Position numbers and translations under genes: made by a program | Source: CAJINA01 sp964636125 | GTDB lineage: Bacteria; Desulfobacterota; Desulfobacteria; Desulfobacterales; CAJINA01 | Length of the DNA stretch: 64,000 bases | Direction of reading: 5' to 3' | Assembly (NCBI GenBank): GCA_964636125.1 | Contig: CAZWPX010000020.1 | Location: 14,261-78,260, forward strand | Shown here: piece after piece, positions 15,801-28,700 of the stretch | Layout of the letters: the number at the start of each line of letters is the position of its first letter | How positions within the stretch are numbered: the first letter of the stretch is position 1 | The notes under the pieces: model-generated | Databases searched by the model: none | What the model was told of the DNA's origin: nothing | Seen by the model: the letters and a program-made list of their open reading frames with translations, nothing else

Positions 15801-16791
15801 TATCCGCGAGAAAATCGAGCAGAGAATCCCGCCCCGGTTGATCGTTCATCACTTCGTGGGAGATAAAATAGGCATCCATCGATGTAATCACGGAGGTTTC
15901 CTCACCGCCGAGTTCGGATGCATGGGTAAAGGACGCCTTGAACTCGACAAATTCACCGGAAAGAGACGTGATCATGTCCCAGGCACCCTTGCGGCACCGT
16001 TCGGGTTCGATATCGCCGAGATTCACCGTAAGGCTGGTTTCATCGGTGGTGGCATCATCAACTCGGGAACCGAGGAGCTGCGCGATCAATAGCAACCCGT
16101 CTTTATTTTCAACGATGCGCGGTTGCTCGGAAGCGATTTTCACATCGTTGGCGCGACCGTACCCGCTGTTTTTCACGAGCACGCCGAGGGTAAACGGGAT
16201 CGGTGATTCAACGATGTCCGCAGTAAACGGATCGTCCCCATCCACATCCCGGGGTTGAAAGTAAGTAATTTCGAGCTGGGGCTCTGGTTTTACCGTGATG
16301 ATGTCCGGGATTGCCTGCAGGACTTCGGGTGCGATCTCCTGTCCGTAGATGGCCCCGGCCAGGTTTACGCCCACCTGGTATCTCACTCCGGTGGCATCGC
16401 TTCCGCCAGCGGCGATCTTCGGGATGATAAACCAGCGGATGACAGCGGTTTTTGAAGGCGGAATGATGCCGGCTCCATTAAGGGCGTTAATATTTACCAG
16501 CTCAGGCGGCTGGACGAAAAACAGTTCGGATGCCTCTTCACCCGACTCGTTTTCAAAGGTCAGGAAGGCGGAAAAGTTGGTGAGGTCCGCATCCACCTCG
16601 TTGTTGGTAATTTCAAGCGTCGCGAGAAATCCGATTCTCACGAGCGTCAACTCCTGAAGGATCTCGATTTTCACACGGGCGCACAGTCCCTGGTACTGTT
16701 GGGCCGCAAATCCGACCATCGGGTTCAGCACAAGCAGCATTCCCAGAAGAATGAACGTCAATGGTAGACGATATGTCCTTGTTCGCCTCAT
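12826..16791 (-). CDS. large exported protein with beta-propeller-like and Ig-like domains
   Basis: 1321 residues with a signal peptide (MRRTRTYRLPLTFILLGMLLVLNPMVGFA). The N-terminal ~300 residues are beta-rich and lack clear family marks. The middle holds Ig-like segments, among them a repeated STLISGMPTTPTAEKEVSLQ-type block. Around residues 800-850 is a FlgD-type Ig domain (YQWDGRDDDGRVLPEGWYTV). Residues ~870-1160 contain six or so TolB/WD40-like propeller strands (WVVWQDQRNGNWDIFAQDL, LVVWEDRQSDGNWDIRAKD and variants). It overlaps the giant gene upstream by 4 nt (ATGA), so the two are translationally coupled and probably work together at the cell surface. Confidence 0.78.
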   Translation of the reverse strand: MRRTRTYRLPLTFILLGMLLVLNPMVGFAAQQYQGLCARVKIEILQELTLVRIGFLATLEITNNEVDADLTNFSAFLTFENESGEEASELFFVQPPELVNINALNGAGIIPPSKTAVIRWFIIPKIAAGGSDATGVRYQVGVNLAGAIYGQEIAPEVLQAIPDIITVKPEPQLEITYFQPRDVDGDDPFTADIVESPIPFTLGVLVKNSGYGRANDVKIASEQPRIVENKDGLLLIAQLLGSRVDDATTDETSLTVNLGDIEPERCRKGAWDMITSLSGEFVEFKASFTHASELGGEETSVITSMDAYFISHEVMNDQPGRDSLLDFLADTDNDAEHVPDTLYESDCMVLPVNTLHDVTAAGDTSGAIVTANADREGWVYMRMDDPGQAKYPIIGVMRSDGKLLNPNNYWTNIRYAHGTNEKLTYLNVFDFVALGDYQYIVTYGTTGDDSTPPDTTIRFSGEVQAFDGKFHILPATQIYFTVEDDSAVATYYKLDGATDFVPAYPFSITDGGEHSLEYYSRDDTGNTEKTKTVTVVVPTGYPTIAAYDLDQGSIYVSGDGLSVRPKQVVINFQGSTTAGAVNADVEVFQGVIGWPTLSGVPYSPTRQSGAVLTVGGTHVDYYKYRLGQGSWSAEIPIATLIELTDLPTGQVELTVNGRSEYGDFLPEDKVLTVFWDVDPDAPSTLISGMPTTPTAEKEVSLQVSGVDQYRYSVDGWYYHAAADISQAAILTDLSEGPHTVAVIGQTGAEPWQEQEHATTVKWTVNHLYGTDLSLIERVRHEHFENVADSVINYQWDGRDDDGRVLPEGWYTVRLTLVDALGQQSASVKAVRIDNAVANASVVAAVGTAAQIDPDAAGKWVVWQDQRNGNWDIFAQDLGDALAAPVSISTNSRSQEHPQTDGRLVVWEDRQSDGNWDIRAKDLNDSAEAFSITATGDEDERHPVVFWPWVVYRSRAITDPSAPWQLQVYNLVNGSTTAADPTTQDQLDPSIHQGRLVWQDFRNPGVGDIYFKDLTTGVVRPITSDTPGQYYPTVCDQWIVWSDKRHLQNELYGYNLLRNSEIRLTDTPENETRPKLNGKWLIYEEDSSGALQTNLRLLHLANLASIQLTQSESLKKSPQMAAGKIIWQDEESGTGRVMIGEMPLMQPVYRNRNAVAVTAGMVTHMPNAYALLELWNHQAGVTAVTRFTSLTPAVVSETVQWVDGQPSGTNFPLEEGTFLWVYFNQTRIVDLSQDGCIPLILNAGVNVFSFSCYPDRYSAFSLIRNIGAANVTAVRMLDSRTGNWRTASVVDGSIVGEDFDIPKVAVLMLDMKAAISDWHPGD

Positions 16792-19700
16792 TCCTTTACA
16801 ACCTCGATAGCGTAATTTTGGGAAACCGCCTGGCTTTGACCGGTGGCTTCTTTTGGAAACGGGTCTTCGTCGGTATTCCAGCAGCGTTCATAAACCAGGG
16901 AACCATTGGCAAAATAGGCATGGTATTTATCGACCTCGAAGTTATAGACCCTTTCCCGGCGTTCGACACTGTCGTTTCTGACAACCCGTCCGGTATAGCC
17001 GCCGGTCAGGATAACCTCGTCCCCGACACCGATTTGCCTGGCCACGGTCCAACCTTGGTGTGCCAGGCGGAAAAGGTGCTCATCGGTGGTTACCAGACGT
17101 TTGGTCTCTTTGCCGTCCGCCGAACGGATCCAGAGTTCTCGGACGCGATCTACCTGGCGGCTGTAGACCCGGCGAACCCGATCCGCCGTTCCATGCAGGG
17201 ACAGAATCCGGTCCCCGGTACTGATATCTTCGATCAACTTGGTGGAGCCGTCCCACATGGTGATCGGTGTGCCGGCGGCAAAACAGGCCGGATCTCTGGC
17301 AAACCCGCCGGACGTCCCTGTTACGGGCCCGCCGCCGCCACTCTTTTTCTTATCACTGCCACCGCCACCACCACCAAAGTGCTTGCCAATCAACTGCCGG
17401 ACCGAATTCATCAGACACGCAGCGGTGCCGATGATCACGTTTTCGGCACCGCCGGTGACGGCTGCAAAGGCCATTAGACCGGATCCGACGGCAAGAGGGG
17501 TCGTGCTGTTGGCACAGTACCCCCGCGCCTTGATGTGTGCGCCGATGGCCTCCATCGCTTCGATACCCTCCATGGGGTTGACAAAATCACTCAAGCAGTC
17601 GCCAAAGGAACGTTCCGCGAGGGGTGTCCGGACTGCGCTTGCCGTGGTTCTGAATCCGCCTGTCGCTACGGAAATCGAATCGAGCGTTTCCGGGGGATTT
17701 TGCGAGGCTGCCTGGGGTGTCGTCTCTTCCCCGAGTGAGCTGCGCTGGATATTAAAGGAATAACGGTAGGGTATCTGAACGGTTTGCATGGCGGCCAGCA
17801 CCGGTAGATATTTTACCAGAGGTTCAAACCGGCTGTTGCGGGTTTCTTCGGTGGCCAACACCACGTCTTCCATCTGTTTCAGGCCGAAGTTGCTTACATT
17901 GACCATGTAGGTGGCCTCGAACCCGTCCCGGATGGTGCCGAAATCCTTGCTCGCCGGATCGACGACCAGAACCGGTATCGGCACATGGGTTTCAAATGTC
18001 TGCTCCAGCTTGATCTCATACCGGTCGGTATAAGGCACCGGCTCCACCTTGAAATTGATGGTGACCATGCTGCGGGACAACAACGGCTCCACAATCTGTG
18101 TCTGATCAGCGGTGATATGGATCACCCCGGTCTCGCTCCGATGGCCGGGCGCGGAGACCTGCCATGACCAGCTTCCCTCCTGGATGTCTGCAATGAGGCG
18201 TTCACCGTACAGGTCGGTTTTCACCGGTTCCGTCTCTTCGCTGATGGCCCGGTTCCTCAGGCGGATCGTGGCCCCCTCCAGCTCCTGGTCGAGAATGTTG
18301 GTAACCGAAAACTTTACGGACCCGAGCTTGTTCGAGGTCACCCGGCCATAAAGACCGATCTCATAATCGGTGGCGGTATTTGTGCCCCTGAGGACAATTC
18401 GGTCCTGGTGGTATCCGAATGTGGTATCTTCCGGTGGCGCGAACACCACATCGAATGTTTTCGATGCCCCTGCCGCAATGTCGCCGAGGAGATACTTGTC
18501 GGTCTCGCTTTTTGCCAGGTTGAGCGACATCCAGGCCACCTCTTCGGGCGGAATGATTTCCACCCCCTCCAGCGCTTCAAGTCCGATATTTTTTACCGTT
18601 ACCGGCCGACTGAGAATGGTCCCGCGATCGAGGCTGAGGTCCACATAGCCGGAGTGTGGTGCCTCGACGCTGAGGATGGGGATCGCCTGCAGCAGGGACA
18701 CATTGCCGGTGAAAGTGGCGGTGACATTCTGGGCAGATTGGAAATCATATTCCACGTTCACAGCATCCGGTGCACCGGCGTCGGCTGTGAGCTGCAGTGT
18801 GATGGGCTTTTTCTCACCCGGTTGCAGGGCGAATGCATCGTCGCTAAAAACCACCTGACCCGTCACGGTCGGCTCATCGATCTCCACGCCCTCAGCGTCC
18901 ACAGTATACGCGCGGAAACTGGATGTAAATTCAGTCAGCGGATTTTCACCCGGGTTGTACAGCTCAATCTGGAAACTCATGCTGTCGGCCTTGGACATTC
19001 GAATCTCTCCGTATTCCGGAGAGTTGTACAGGCGGTACAAGCCAAATTGCGCTTGGTTCAGGGTGTCGAACACAGCGGGATGCGCAGCCCAAACGACAAA
19101 ATGACCGCTCATCCCGTGAGATGGTTGGTATGTATAGGAGAAGTTGCCCTGGTCATTAGCGACAATCTCCTCGAACCACTTGAATCCCCGGGAATAGAAA
19201 CCGAGTTTGAGGGCCGCTTCCGGCACAGGCGACTGTGTCTGGCGATCCAGGGCCTGGCCGGAAATGATGACCGGTTCGTCACCGACATAGACGGTTTTGT
19301 CCGCACTGGCCGTCCCGAAATACGCGGACTGGGAAATACCGGAGTCCATATGGGCCGTCAGGCCACCGGACAACATTTCGTCTCCGGTCCCAAGGTAATA
19401 ATAGATGTCGCGAACACCCCCTTCAAAGGTGACACTGTCGCCGGTTTCCAAGGTTTCCGGCACCAGCACGTCCACATCAACACAGCTGGATCCACTGCCG
19501 GGGACGGTGAGGTAGGCCCTCTTGTCCGCGGAGAGCCGCGTGCCTTCCGGTACCCCGTTAAAATTAGCACGGCCAATTTCAAGCCCATCTTCGTTTTTCA
19601 CGACGACAAAGAGATCACCGTGAGTCGAGCCCCTGCTCACCACAATGTCCATCTCTGCGTATCCGTGATTGTTGATGCATAACCGGACGGTGGCGTAACC

Positions 19701-22700
19701 ACCGGCCAGGGGCACCGCGGTCGTGCTCAAATCAACCGTAACACCGGGCCGATCGATTTCGGTAACCGACAACAATTTTTCATAGACGACGCTGCTGCCG
19801 CCCTCAAAGGAGTGCCGCAGTTCGATTGCCAGCTCATGGGCGCCGGTGGTGTCACCGACCGGGACAACCAGATCCTCTCTTCGGGATCCGCCCGGGTTGA
19901 TGTACCAATCGACATTCTTCGTCAGGGTAAACGGATCGGCCCCCTCGGTGATCAGCGTGAGGTGGACCTGGTCCAGGGTAAGATCATGCCCAGGCTCCCT
20001 GTTCAGTAACGACAGGGCCAGAACATTGAAGTAATTGGCCACCATCGGGCGGCCCGTTCCGCCGGCATCCGGGTTGGTGACCACCTCAATGTTCAGTGGG
20101 TAGACATCGACGATTCGCGGGGGGCTCTCCTCGCCGCTTTCATTGACTGCGCGAACCGAATAACTGACACGGGAATTTCCCGCATAAAGATTGTCGGCAA
20201 ATGCAGTCTGAGCCACAAGACCGGTGTTCAGCCGTAGACCGCCGCGATAAACATTGAACCCGACCACATCAGGATCGAGATTGTCCCACCCCAGGTGAGG
20301 GACATCTCCTTGTCTGACAAAGACTTCGAGATTGCTTACAGCTCCCACATTGAGATTGAGGATGACCGGACTTGACAAATGCTCGTTGCCGATCCAGTCC
20401 ACGGACGCAACCGTATAGCTGTATTGGCCGCCGGCCGGTGGGTGGTCATTGATACTGCGGATAAACCCCGACACTGTTCGAATCAGATGACCGTTTCGAT
20501 AAACTAAATAGGTTGCGGCCACTTCGCCTGTGCCCGGTGCCTCCCATGCCACCCGGACACCGATATCGCCAAGCGCCACACTGACGTTTTCCGGCGGATT
20601 GGGCGGTGTCCCGTCCACAACCGCCGATGCGACCCCCGACAGGACGCTTTCAGCGCCTTTCAGGTCAGCCTTCACGCCATAGCAGTACTTTCCGTCTGTG
20701 GCCGGATGATCGGTAAACGTGTTCGTCGTGATCCCTTCGCCCGCCACTTCACCGGGCGCCTGAGTGCACTCGCCGCTGATGCGGTAGACTCGATAGCTTT
20801 CGGCCCCGGGGACGCCGTCCCAGTTCAACTCCACGTTGCCTCCGGACCGGGTGACGGCCGCAAGATTGCTCGGCGGACTAGTGGGGTCCGGAAAAGCGGT
20901 GTTGTAAATCTCCATGTATTCACCGCTGGTGATATGCGTGCCGGGGTTGCTCAGCGCATCCTCAACTGCCAGGATAAAGCGGCCGTTGCCCTTTCCCATG
21001 GCGTTGGTGAGCAGCAAGGTACCGGTCCAGGCCGTGCCCTCGCCGGTGAGGTCGATGGCCACGTCCGGGCCGTCGGGGGGTGCAAAACGCAGATCGGGTA
21101 CCGTGCCGTCCTTAGCCGGCTCGTCGAGCGTAAGGGTCACTGTGAGGATCTGATCTGTCAGGAGCTGCACCGGTGGCGTCGCATCCACGGCAACAATGCA
21201 GGCGGGGCCATCTGTGTCGACGACAAAATCCGCCCCCTCGGGTTTCCCATAGAAACTGTTACCGGCCGCATCCTTTCCGGAAACATTGACAGCGGCCGTC
21301 CCGGATGGGGTATCCGCTTCAATCGTGAAAGTGCCGGTATATGTCAGCGTGTCAACGGAGGCCAGTTTCACAGCCTTTGGCACGTAGGTCCCGTATGGCA
21401 AAATCGTCAGGGCCGGGGCATTTTCAAGCGGTTCATCGGTGGTCACGGTAATGGAAATCGTATCCGGACCGAAAGGTGCCGGTCGATCATATTCGATGGC
21501 AAATCCCGGGGATGTCAGGTCGTAGATGGCCGACACGACGTTGGACAGTTCGCTGAGATTTCCGGCAGCATCGAGCCCCACAACACCGTAGTAAAGCGTA
21601 CCGTCGGGGGCAAGATTATCGATGTGATCCATCCGGTCCAAGTTCGCTTTTATCAAAGTGGCCTCGGACGGGTCCGTGAAATAGGCGTCGTGCCGGTAGA
21701 GGTCGAACCGGACGGGCCGCTCGCCGCTTTCGGAAAATTGCCATGAGATTTCGATGCCGCCCCATGGCCGAACATGGGGTTCCAGTGCAAGGGGTGCGGC
21801 CGGGACGCCTGAATCGAGGATCACGTCAACCGGATTGGAAGAGGGGCTCTGCCCAAAATCGTCCCGGGCGGTCGCCAATAGCGTGTTGGCACCCTCGGTG
21901 AGCGTCACGCCGGTCACTTCAAAGGAGCCGTCGGATGCTGCCCCAATGTTTGCGACCACATAACCGTTCCGGGTTATCTGAAGCGTGATAAAAGGTTCAG
22001 TCGATCCCCGCACGGTGAGGGTTTCCGATGCGGTCACCATTCCGCTCCCCGGATCGGTAATCGCCGGTGCCGGCGGTGGTGTCACATCGACGACGAGGTT
22101 ACGTTCGGTTGTGGCAAGGTTCCCTGCGGAATCCTGTACGACAAGCTTGACCCGATGGACACCGTTGTCCACGTTCCGAATGTCCCAACGATAGCTATAG
22201 GGTGAAGCCGCGCCCTGATTTTGGATTTCGCCGTCCACATAAAATTCAACGGCTGTTAGGCCTAAAGCCGCAGTGGCCTGGGCACTCACGGTAAATGGCC
22301 GGTTGAGCGTCTGCCCTTCAAAGAGGTTGAATTGATGGATGACCGGCCCGTCCGTGATATAATTTATATCGATGGATACCGGTATGGATACGGCACCGGA
22401 CACACTTCGGAATTCGGCAAAGATGGTTTTGGCGCCCCCGCCTTCCGACAACTCAAAAACCTGGCGATCGGAAAAGGCCTGGAAGTAAATGCCGGTAAAC
22501 GCGGAATCCTCGCTGATTCGCATTTCATCCGCAGTCCGGCAGGCCAGACGAAGTTCGATGTTGCGGGTGCCGACGGAAGTTTCGCCGCCGGCGATCCCCA
22601 CAGCGGGTGTCAGCAGCGGTTCATCGGTCAGGTAATTTGTATAATTCACATTGCCGGTGAGCTTGCTGATGATGCTTGCCTCGTCTATACTGCCCCACCA

Positions 22701-25700
22701 GTTCCCGGAAGCATTCAAAACCAGCGTTCCGGCAGATACCGCATTCACGGTATTGCCCTTGATGACGGATTGGGAAATTGACAGCTGCGCGGTGTCTTCT
22801 ATCCGAACACCGGTCTGGTTGTAGGCGATCAACGCCTCCATGGTTGTCACCGTCGCACCATTTTTGACCAGCAGCCCCGATCCGGCGCTGTATAGGGAGC
22901 TAAAAGCCTCAAGGGTTGGAGATGCCCCGGCAATCGAGACTTCACTCGCATATCGGACGATCACATGCCTCAGCAGGGATGCTCCGGCCCCATCGCCCAG
23001 GACCAGGCCGTTCCAGTCACCCGGTCTCGGTTCACCGTCCGGTTGATCGCTTTGGGATGTCAACACAACCGGCTCCAGGTCTGTCCCCTCTGCAATGATC
23101 CGGCCGGATTCAACTGTGATACCGGTGCCCGGTGCAAAAAGCAGATGCGTGCCGGTTGCCAGGGTCAGCGTGGCGCCGTTTGTGACCACGATGGCCTGAT
23201 GAACCGGAATCGATTTCTGCGTGCCGGCCCCGATCACGGTGTCTTGTACGATTTCTCCGGCATAGGGGTCCGTCCATGCGGTGGGGGACACTGCGGAGTC
23301 GAAATCGCCGGCATCGTTGAACCCGACCACGGCAAAGTAGTACCGCTTGCTGCGATCCAGACCTTCTATGGTGATCTGCTGATCGCCGATCCCGAGAATG
23401 GCCTGTGGCACGAGACCCGAAACGCTTGTAAAGTCCGCATCCTGATAATAGAGCCTGTATCCGGCGAATCCGCAGATGCTGGCGGTATCCTGTACGGGCC
23501 AGGAGACCTTTGCGATTCCGGGATCCGCTCCGGACTCAACGGTTGTCGTGATCGGAGGCGGTATGGATTGATCGAGGCGGAAAGTCACCGGGCTGACATC
23601 GGTGAACTTGTTTCCGACTTTATCCACCGCGACCACCGCCGCATAATAATCGCTGCCGAAACTCAGCCCGGTTATCGTTAACGTCAATCCTCCGCGCTCG
23701 GTCCAGCCGATCGGGGAGCGCCCGCCGATTTCGCTGAAACTGCTCCCTCTCTCCAGGTAGATCTGGTACCCGGCCAGGTCCGGCGGCGGGGTGTAGGCGG
23801 CCCAGGACAACATGGCCGAGCTGCATCCCGTGGAGAGCAGAGAGAACGCCGGTGTGATCGGCGGCGTGGCATCCAGGGTAAACGTGTAAACCCCGGAGAC
23901 CGCAAGCATGGTATTTGTCTCCGCATCCTTTGCTCCGGAAATGTCTACCTGCAGCGTACCGTCCATGCCCTGGGCCAGAGCGATCTCCGGCGTGGCATAG
24001 GTGTCATTGGGTATCCGACTGCTGACCCAGGTCCCGCCGGCAGGGACTGTAGGTCTGTCGATACCGGAACCAGCAATGTCGATCACGGGAGTGACACTGG
24101 TGTCCATGGTGCTGTCGAACTGGAGTGTCAGACGGAAGTCATTTACCGCACTCACCGGTGAAACATAATTCCCCTTCACGCTGACGATTTCCGGACGCTG
24201 GATCGGGCTGGCCGTTACGGTGCTGACCTGTTTGCTTTCACCACCGGAGGTGTTTACGGCGGTGACCGCGAGATAATAGGTCTCCCCATTGGTCAGATCC
24301 GAAATTCTTGCCGAAGTTCCGGTTACGTGTTCAACCGGTGCCATACCTTCCACGGAGGTGAAACTGACCGTGCTCATATAGAGCGCATAATATTTTACGT
24401 ACTGGACGGGTTCGACAGCTGTCCAGCTCAAGTCCGCGTAGCCGCTGCGGGCCTCGGCAGACGTATCGACCGGATTCGCCAGCACCGTCACCGCCACCAC
24501 CGAAACGCCGCTGCTTTCATTGCCCTGTGTGTCCACGGCCGTTATCCGGAAGGTATGCACACTCGCCGGATCCAGACCCGCCGCCTCGTAGCTGGCCTGG
24601 TCCACAGCCAGCACCAAGGCTTCCGCGGCACCGTCAAAATAGACCCGGTAGCCGCCCAGATCCCCAGCCGGTGAATGGGCCCAGGAAAAGAGCAGCCGGT
24701 CAGCGTGGCTTTCCACCTGCACGTTGGTCACGTTGGACGGCGCCGCAGTGTCCACCGGAGCGACTGCGATGGGCGTTACTTCGCTTTGGGCGTTGCCGGC
24801 CCGGTCGACGGCGACCACGGCAAAATAGTAAATTGTGCCGCTCGTCAGTGCCTGCACCATGTAGGCAGTCGAGCCCACCATCGGCGATGACACCGCCGTC
24901 AGCCCCTCCACGGTGGTGTATGGCTGATCGCTCACGTAGACCCGGAAGAAGGCCACATCCTCATTTGCCGTCAGGTTGTATCCACCCCAGTTCAGCTGAA
25001 CGAAGGTGCCGTCCCCTGCGGCAATTGCGGTCAGTGGGGTCACCGGATCCGGTGGGATACTGTCGTATAAAATAAGGGTAAAAACAGAAGTGCTCTGATT
25101 GTCGTTGGCGTCCTTTGAATAGATTTCGATGTTATTTTCGCCCGTGGCCAGGTTGACCGGGTAGGACCAGGTTGTGAGGGCGTCCACCGGCACGACCTCA
25201 AACCCGTTGATCCAGATGGAGGCCTCCGTCTCCTTGGTGCCTTTCAGGGTCTGGATAGCCGAATTGGTGGGGCTGGACACCGGATCCACCGTGGGCGGCG
25301 TCGGCGCCATGGCATCGGCAACAAACGGCAGTGCCTGTGACAAGATATTGTTCGTCTCGTCAGCTTCGGTTATCTGTGATGTAACGTCTGCCACGATTTC
25401 CACCTGATGCTGGCCGGCAGTGGCGGTCCAGGGCACACTGACGGATTGCTGTCCGTCGGCCTCAATACCGAAAATAGTTCGACGGTCGATGACCTGTCCG
25501 TCGATCCGAAATTCAACGGCAAAGGTGCGGCTGGTACGCCCGGCCTCTCTATTTTCGACAACGGCAGTGAATTCGGCGAATTCTCCGTCCACAATCGGGT
25601 CGGGGCTCCAGTCGATCCGGGAAATCAACAGGTCTACCGCTCCGATGGGCGGCATGGTTTGCCCAAGCAGGTTGTTGGTCTCGTCCGCCTCCTTGACAAA

Positions 25701-28700
25701 CTGCGTAATATCGACATTGACCGTAATCGAGTGCGTTCCGGGGGTGGCGGTCCATGTTTGAGATATCTGGATGGAGGCACCACTGGCAACCGGCTGGGTG
25801 AACGGAATCGTTCCGATGCTGGCGCCGTCGACATTGAACTGGGTGTAAAACGTTCCGAAAAGCCCGCCGCTGCCGTCGTTGGTTATGGTGGCGGTGAAGG
25901 TGATTTCCTCGCCGTCTGTCGGTGATGATGGAAACCATGTGATCTCTGAGACGGTCAGATCCGGCGGCAGGATCGTTGGCAAATTCTCGGTTAGACTGTT
26001 GTTGGCATCATCTGTCTCCGGCATCTGATCACCGGGATCGACTGTCACAGTTACCGTGTGGGAGCCGGAAGTGGCAACCCAGGTATGGGTTACCGTCGTG
26101 GTCGCATTATTTTCAAGGCCGGTTGCAACCGCCTGGATGCCGATTGCCTCACCGTCCACCGCAAATCCAACCTCGAATTTCCTCTCCGTGCTGCCCCCGG
26201 TGTTCGAGATAGTGGCGGTGAAAGTGACCATCTCACCCATGGAGGGAGTTGCCGGTGTCCGGGTGATGCTGCTGATCGTGAGATCCGGTGCTGCAATCAA
26301 CGGCAGGGTGACCGAACCGGTGTTGTTCTCTTCCTCGGATTCGGTTACCACGCGAGCGGCATCCGCGGTAACCGTAACTATGTGGGTTCCCACAAGTGCC
26401 GGCCAGGTTTCTGAAACCTGTGTGGAAGCGCCTCCGGCCAGACCGCCGGAGACCGTGTGGCTGCCGATGGCCGTACCGTCCACCACAAATTCCACATCGA
26501 AGTCCTTTAGCGTGGTGCTGGCAATGTTCTCAACGGTTGCCGTCAGGGTGACCGGCTGGCCATCTGCCGGCTGCAGGGGATCGTAAACAATTCCACTAAC
26601 TGCCAGATCCGCAGCCGCAATCGACGACAGAGGTTGGGCCAGGAGATTATTGCTTTCGTCTGATTCGGAAATCTGACCCGCACTGTCGGCAACGACTTCA
26701 ACGGTATGCTCTCCGGTTTCCGCGGTCCATGTCTGGGTCACCGCTGTTGTTGCCCCTGTGGCAAGGCCACCGGGGATTTCAACACTGCCGATACCAGCGC
26801 CGTCGATGGTGAAATCCACGGCAAAAGCCCGGAGCGTGGCAGCCCCGTTGTTAGCCACCGTTGCGGTAAATGTCACGCGTTCACCCTGCACCGGATTTTC
26901 CGGGGCCCAGGTCACACCTGCAATCACGAAGTCGGCCCACCCCACGGCCAACGAATCCAATTGCTTCGAGTTGTTTGTTTCGTCGGTTTCAACAACGTTG
27001 CCGGCACTGTCCACAACCACTTCGATGGAATGGGCTCCGGGCCGGGCCGTCCATTCCCGGCTAATCTGGACACTCGCACCTCCCGCCAGTGAGTCGTCGA
27101 CCGACTGTGTGCCAATGCTGGTGCCATCCAATAGGAAGTCGACCATGAATGTGTTTACGGATGGGTAGTCGTTGAGGTTTTGAACCGTGGCGGTGAGAAT
27201 AACCGTTTCACCGTCACGAATACTATCTGGCGGCGACAAATCGATCTGGGAAACCACCAGGTCTGAATTAGAGCTTACCGTGGTCTCTTCGGTTACTGCA
27301 TTGTTTGCCGTATCCGCATCCGGTTCTCCGCTGGCCACGGTCGCTGTGGCGCTGATGGTGCCTGTGGATTGTGGAGTCCCCACAATGGTAATGAAGAGCT
27401 GCCCGTTTCTGGAAACGCCCCCCAGATCGCAGTTTACCGGCCCGGTTCCGGAACAGGTGCCTTGGCCTGGACTTGTGGATACCACGGTTACACTTCCCGG
27501 CACCACGTGCGTTAAGGAGACGTTCGCTGCATTGGACGGACCGTTGTTGGTCACCGCAATCTGGTAGGTCAGAGGATCACCCACGGTAACCGGATCCGGG
27601 TTGTCGCTCAAGGTTACAACCAGATCGGCTCGGGTGGTGATCGACGTCGTCACAACTCCGGATGAATTGAATGTCGTATCGGGGTCCGACGTATCGGAAG
27701 AGACGGTGGCCGCATAGCTTAAGCTTCCCGTGGCCCCCAGCTGCACCGCGCCCCGAAGCAGGACTATCTTTTTTGCCCCGGCAGCGACTGTACCGATGTT
27801 CAACGCACCGGTCCAACTGCTCCAGGTGTCCCCATTATTCAAAGAGTATTGCTGTCCATCAAGCTGTACGGGCATGTCGGCTGAAAGGCTGACATTGAGC
27901 GCATCCGAAGGACCGGCGTTGGTAAGGGTAACCGTCGAGGTCAGATCTTCTCCGGCGGCCACCGGATGCGGTGTACTGCTCATGTCCACAAGGAGGTCGG
28001 CCAGGGCTGAAGCCGTCGTCATTTCGCTGGCGTCGTTGTTGGCCGGATTCGGATCCCCGGTGTCGGATGTCACTTCGGCCGCCGTCGTCAGCAGGCCAAG
28101 GGCCGACGGGTGGACCGTTCCCCGGATCCGTACTTCGATGGATTCTCCGGCCGGCACGATCCCGAGATGTATGGTGCCGGTCCAGTTGTGCCAAGTGCCG
28201 CCCCCATCCAGAGAATAGACCGGATCCTGGATCTGGGCTGACAGCACCTGGGTCAGGATTACATTCTGCGCATCGAAAACACTACTGCTGGTCACAATAA
28301 CCGTGTAGGTCAGAGACTGTCCCGCGGTTATCGGATCGACTCCGTCCACAATACTCACGGACAGGTCTGCTTCTGCATCCGATGCATAGACCAGCGTCGA
28401 CGTGGAGGCTGTGATCTTCATCGGATCGAGTGCAATCTGGTCGATGGCCACGCCGACACTGTTTTCGATGGTTCCTGGCGTGGTGGGATCGACCACCACC
28501 GTCACCGTGGCGCTGTTCCCATTTGCCAGGGTGCCAAGGTCACAGGAAACAGTTTCAGATCCGCTGCAGGTTCCCTGGCTGGGACCGGCGGAAACAAAAA
28601 CAACGCCGGGCGGCAACAGGTCGGAAACCGTTACGCCGGTGACATCGACCGGCCCGTTGTTGGTCACCGTGATATCGTAGGTCAGAGGGCCACCCACCGA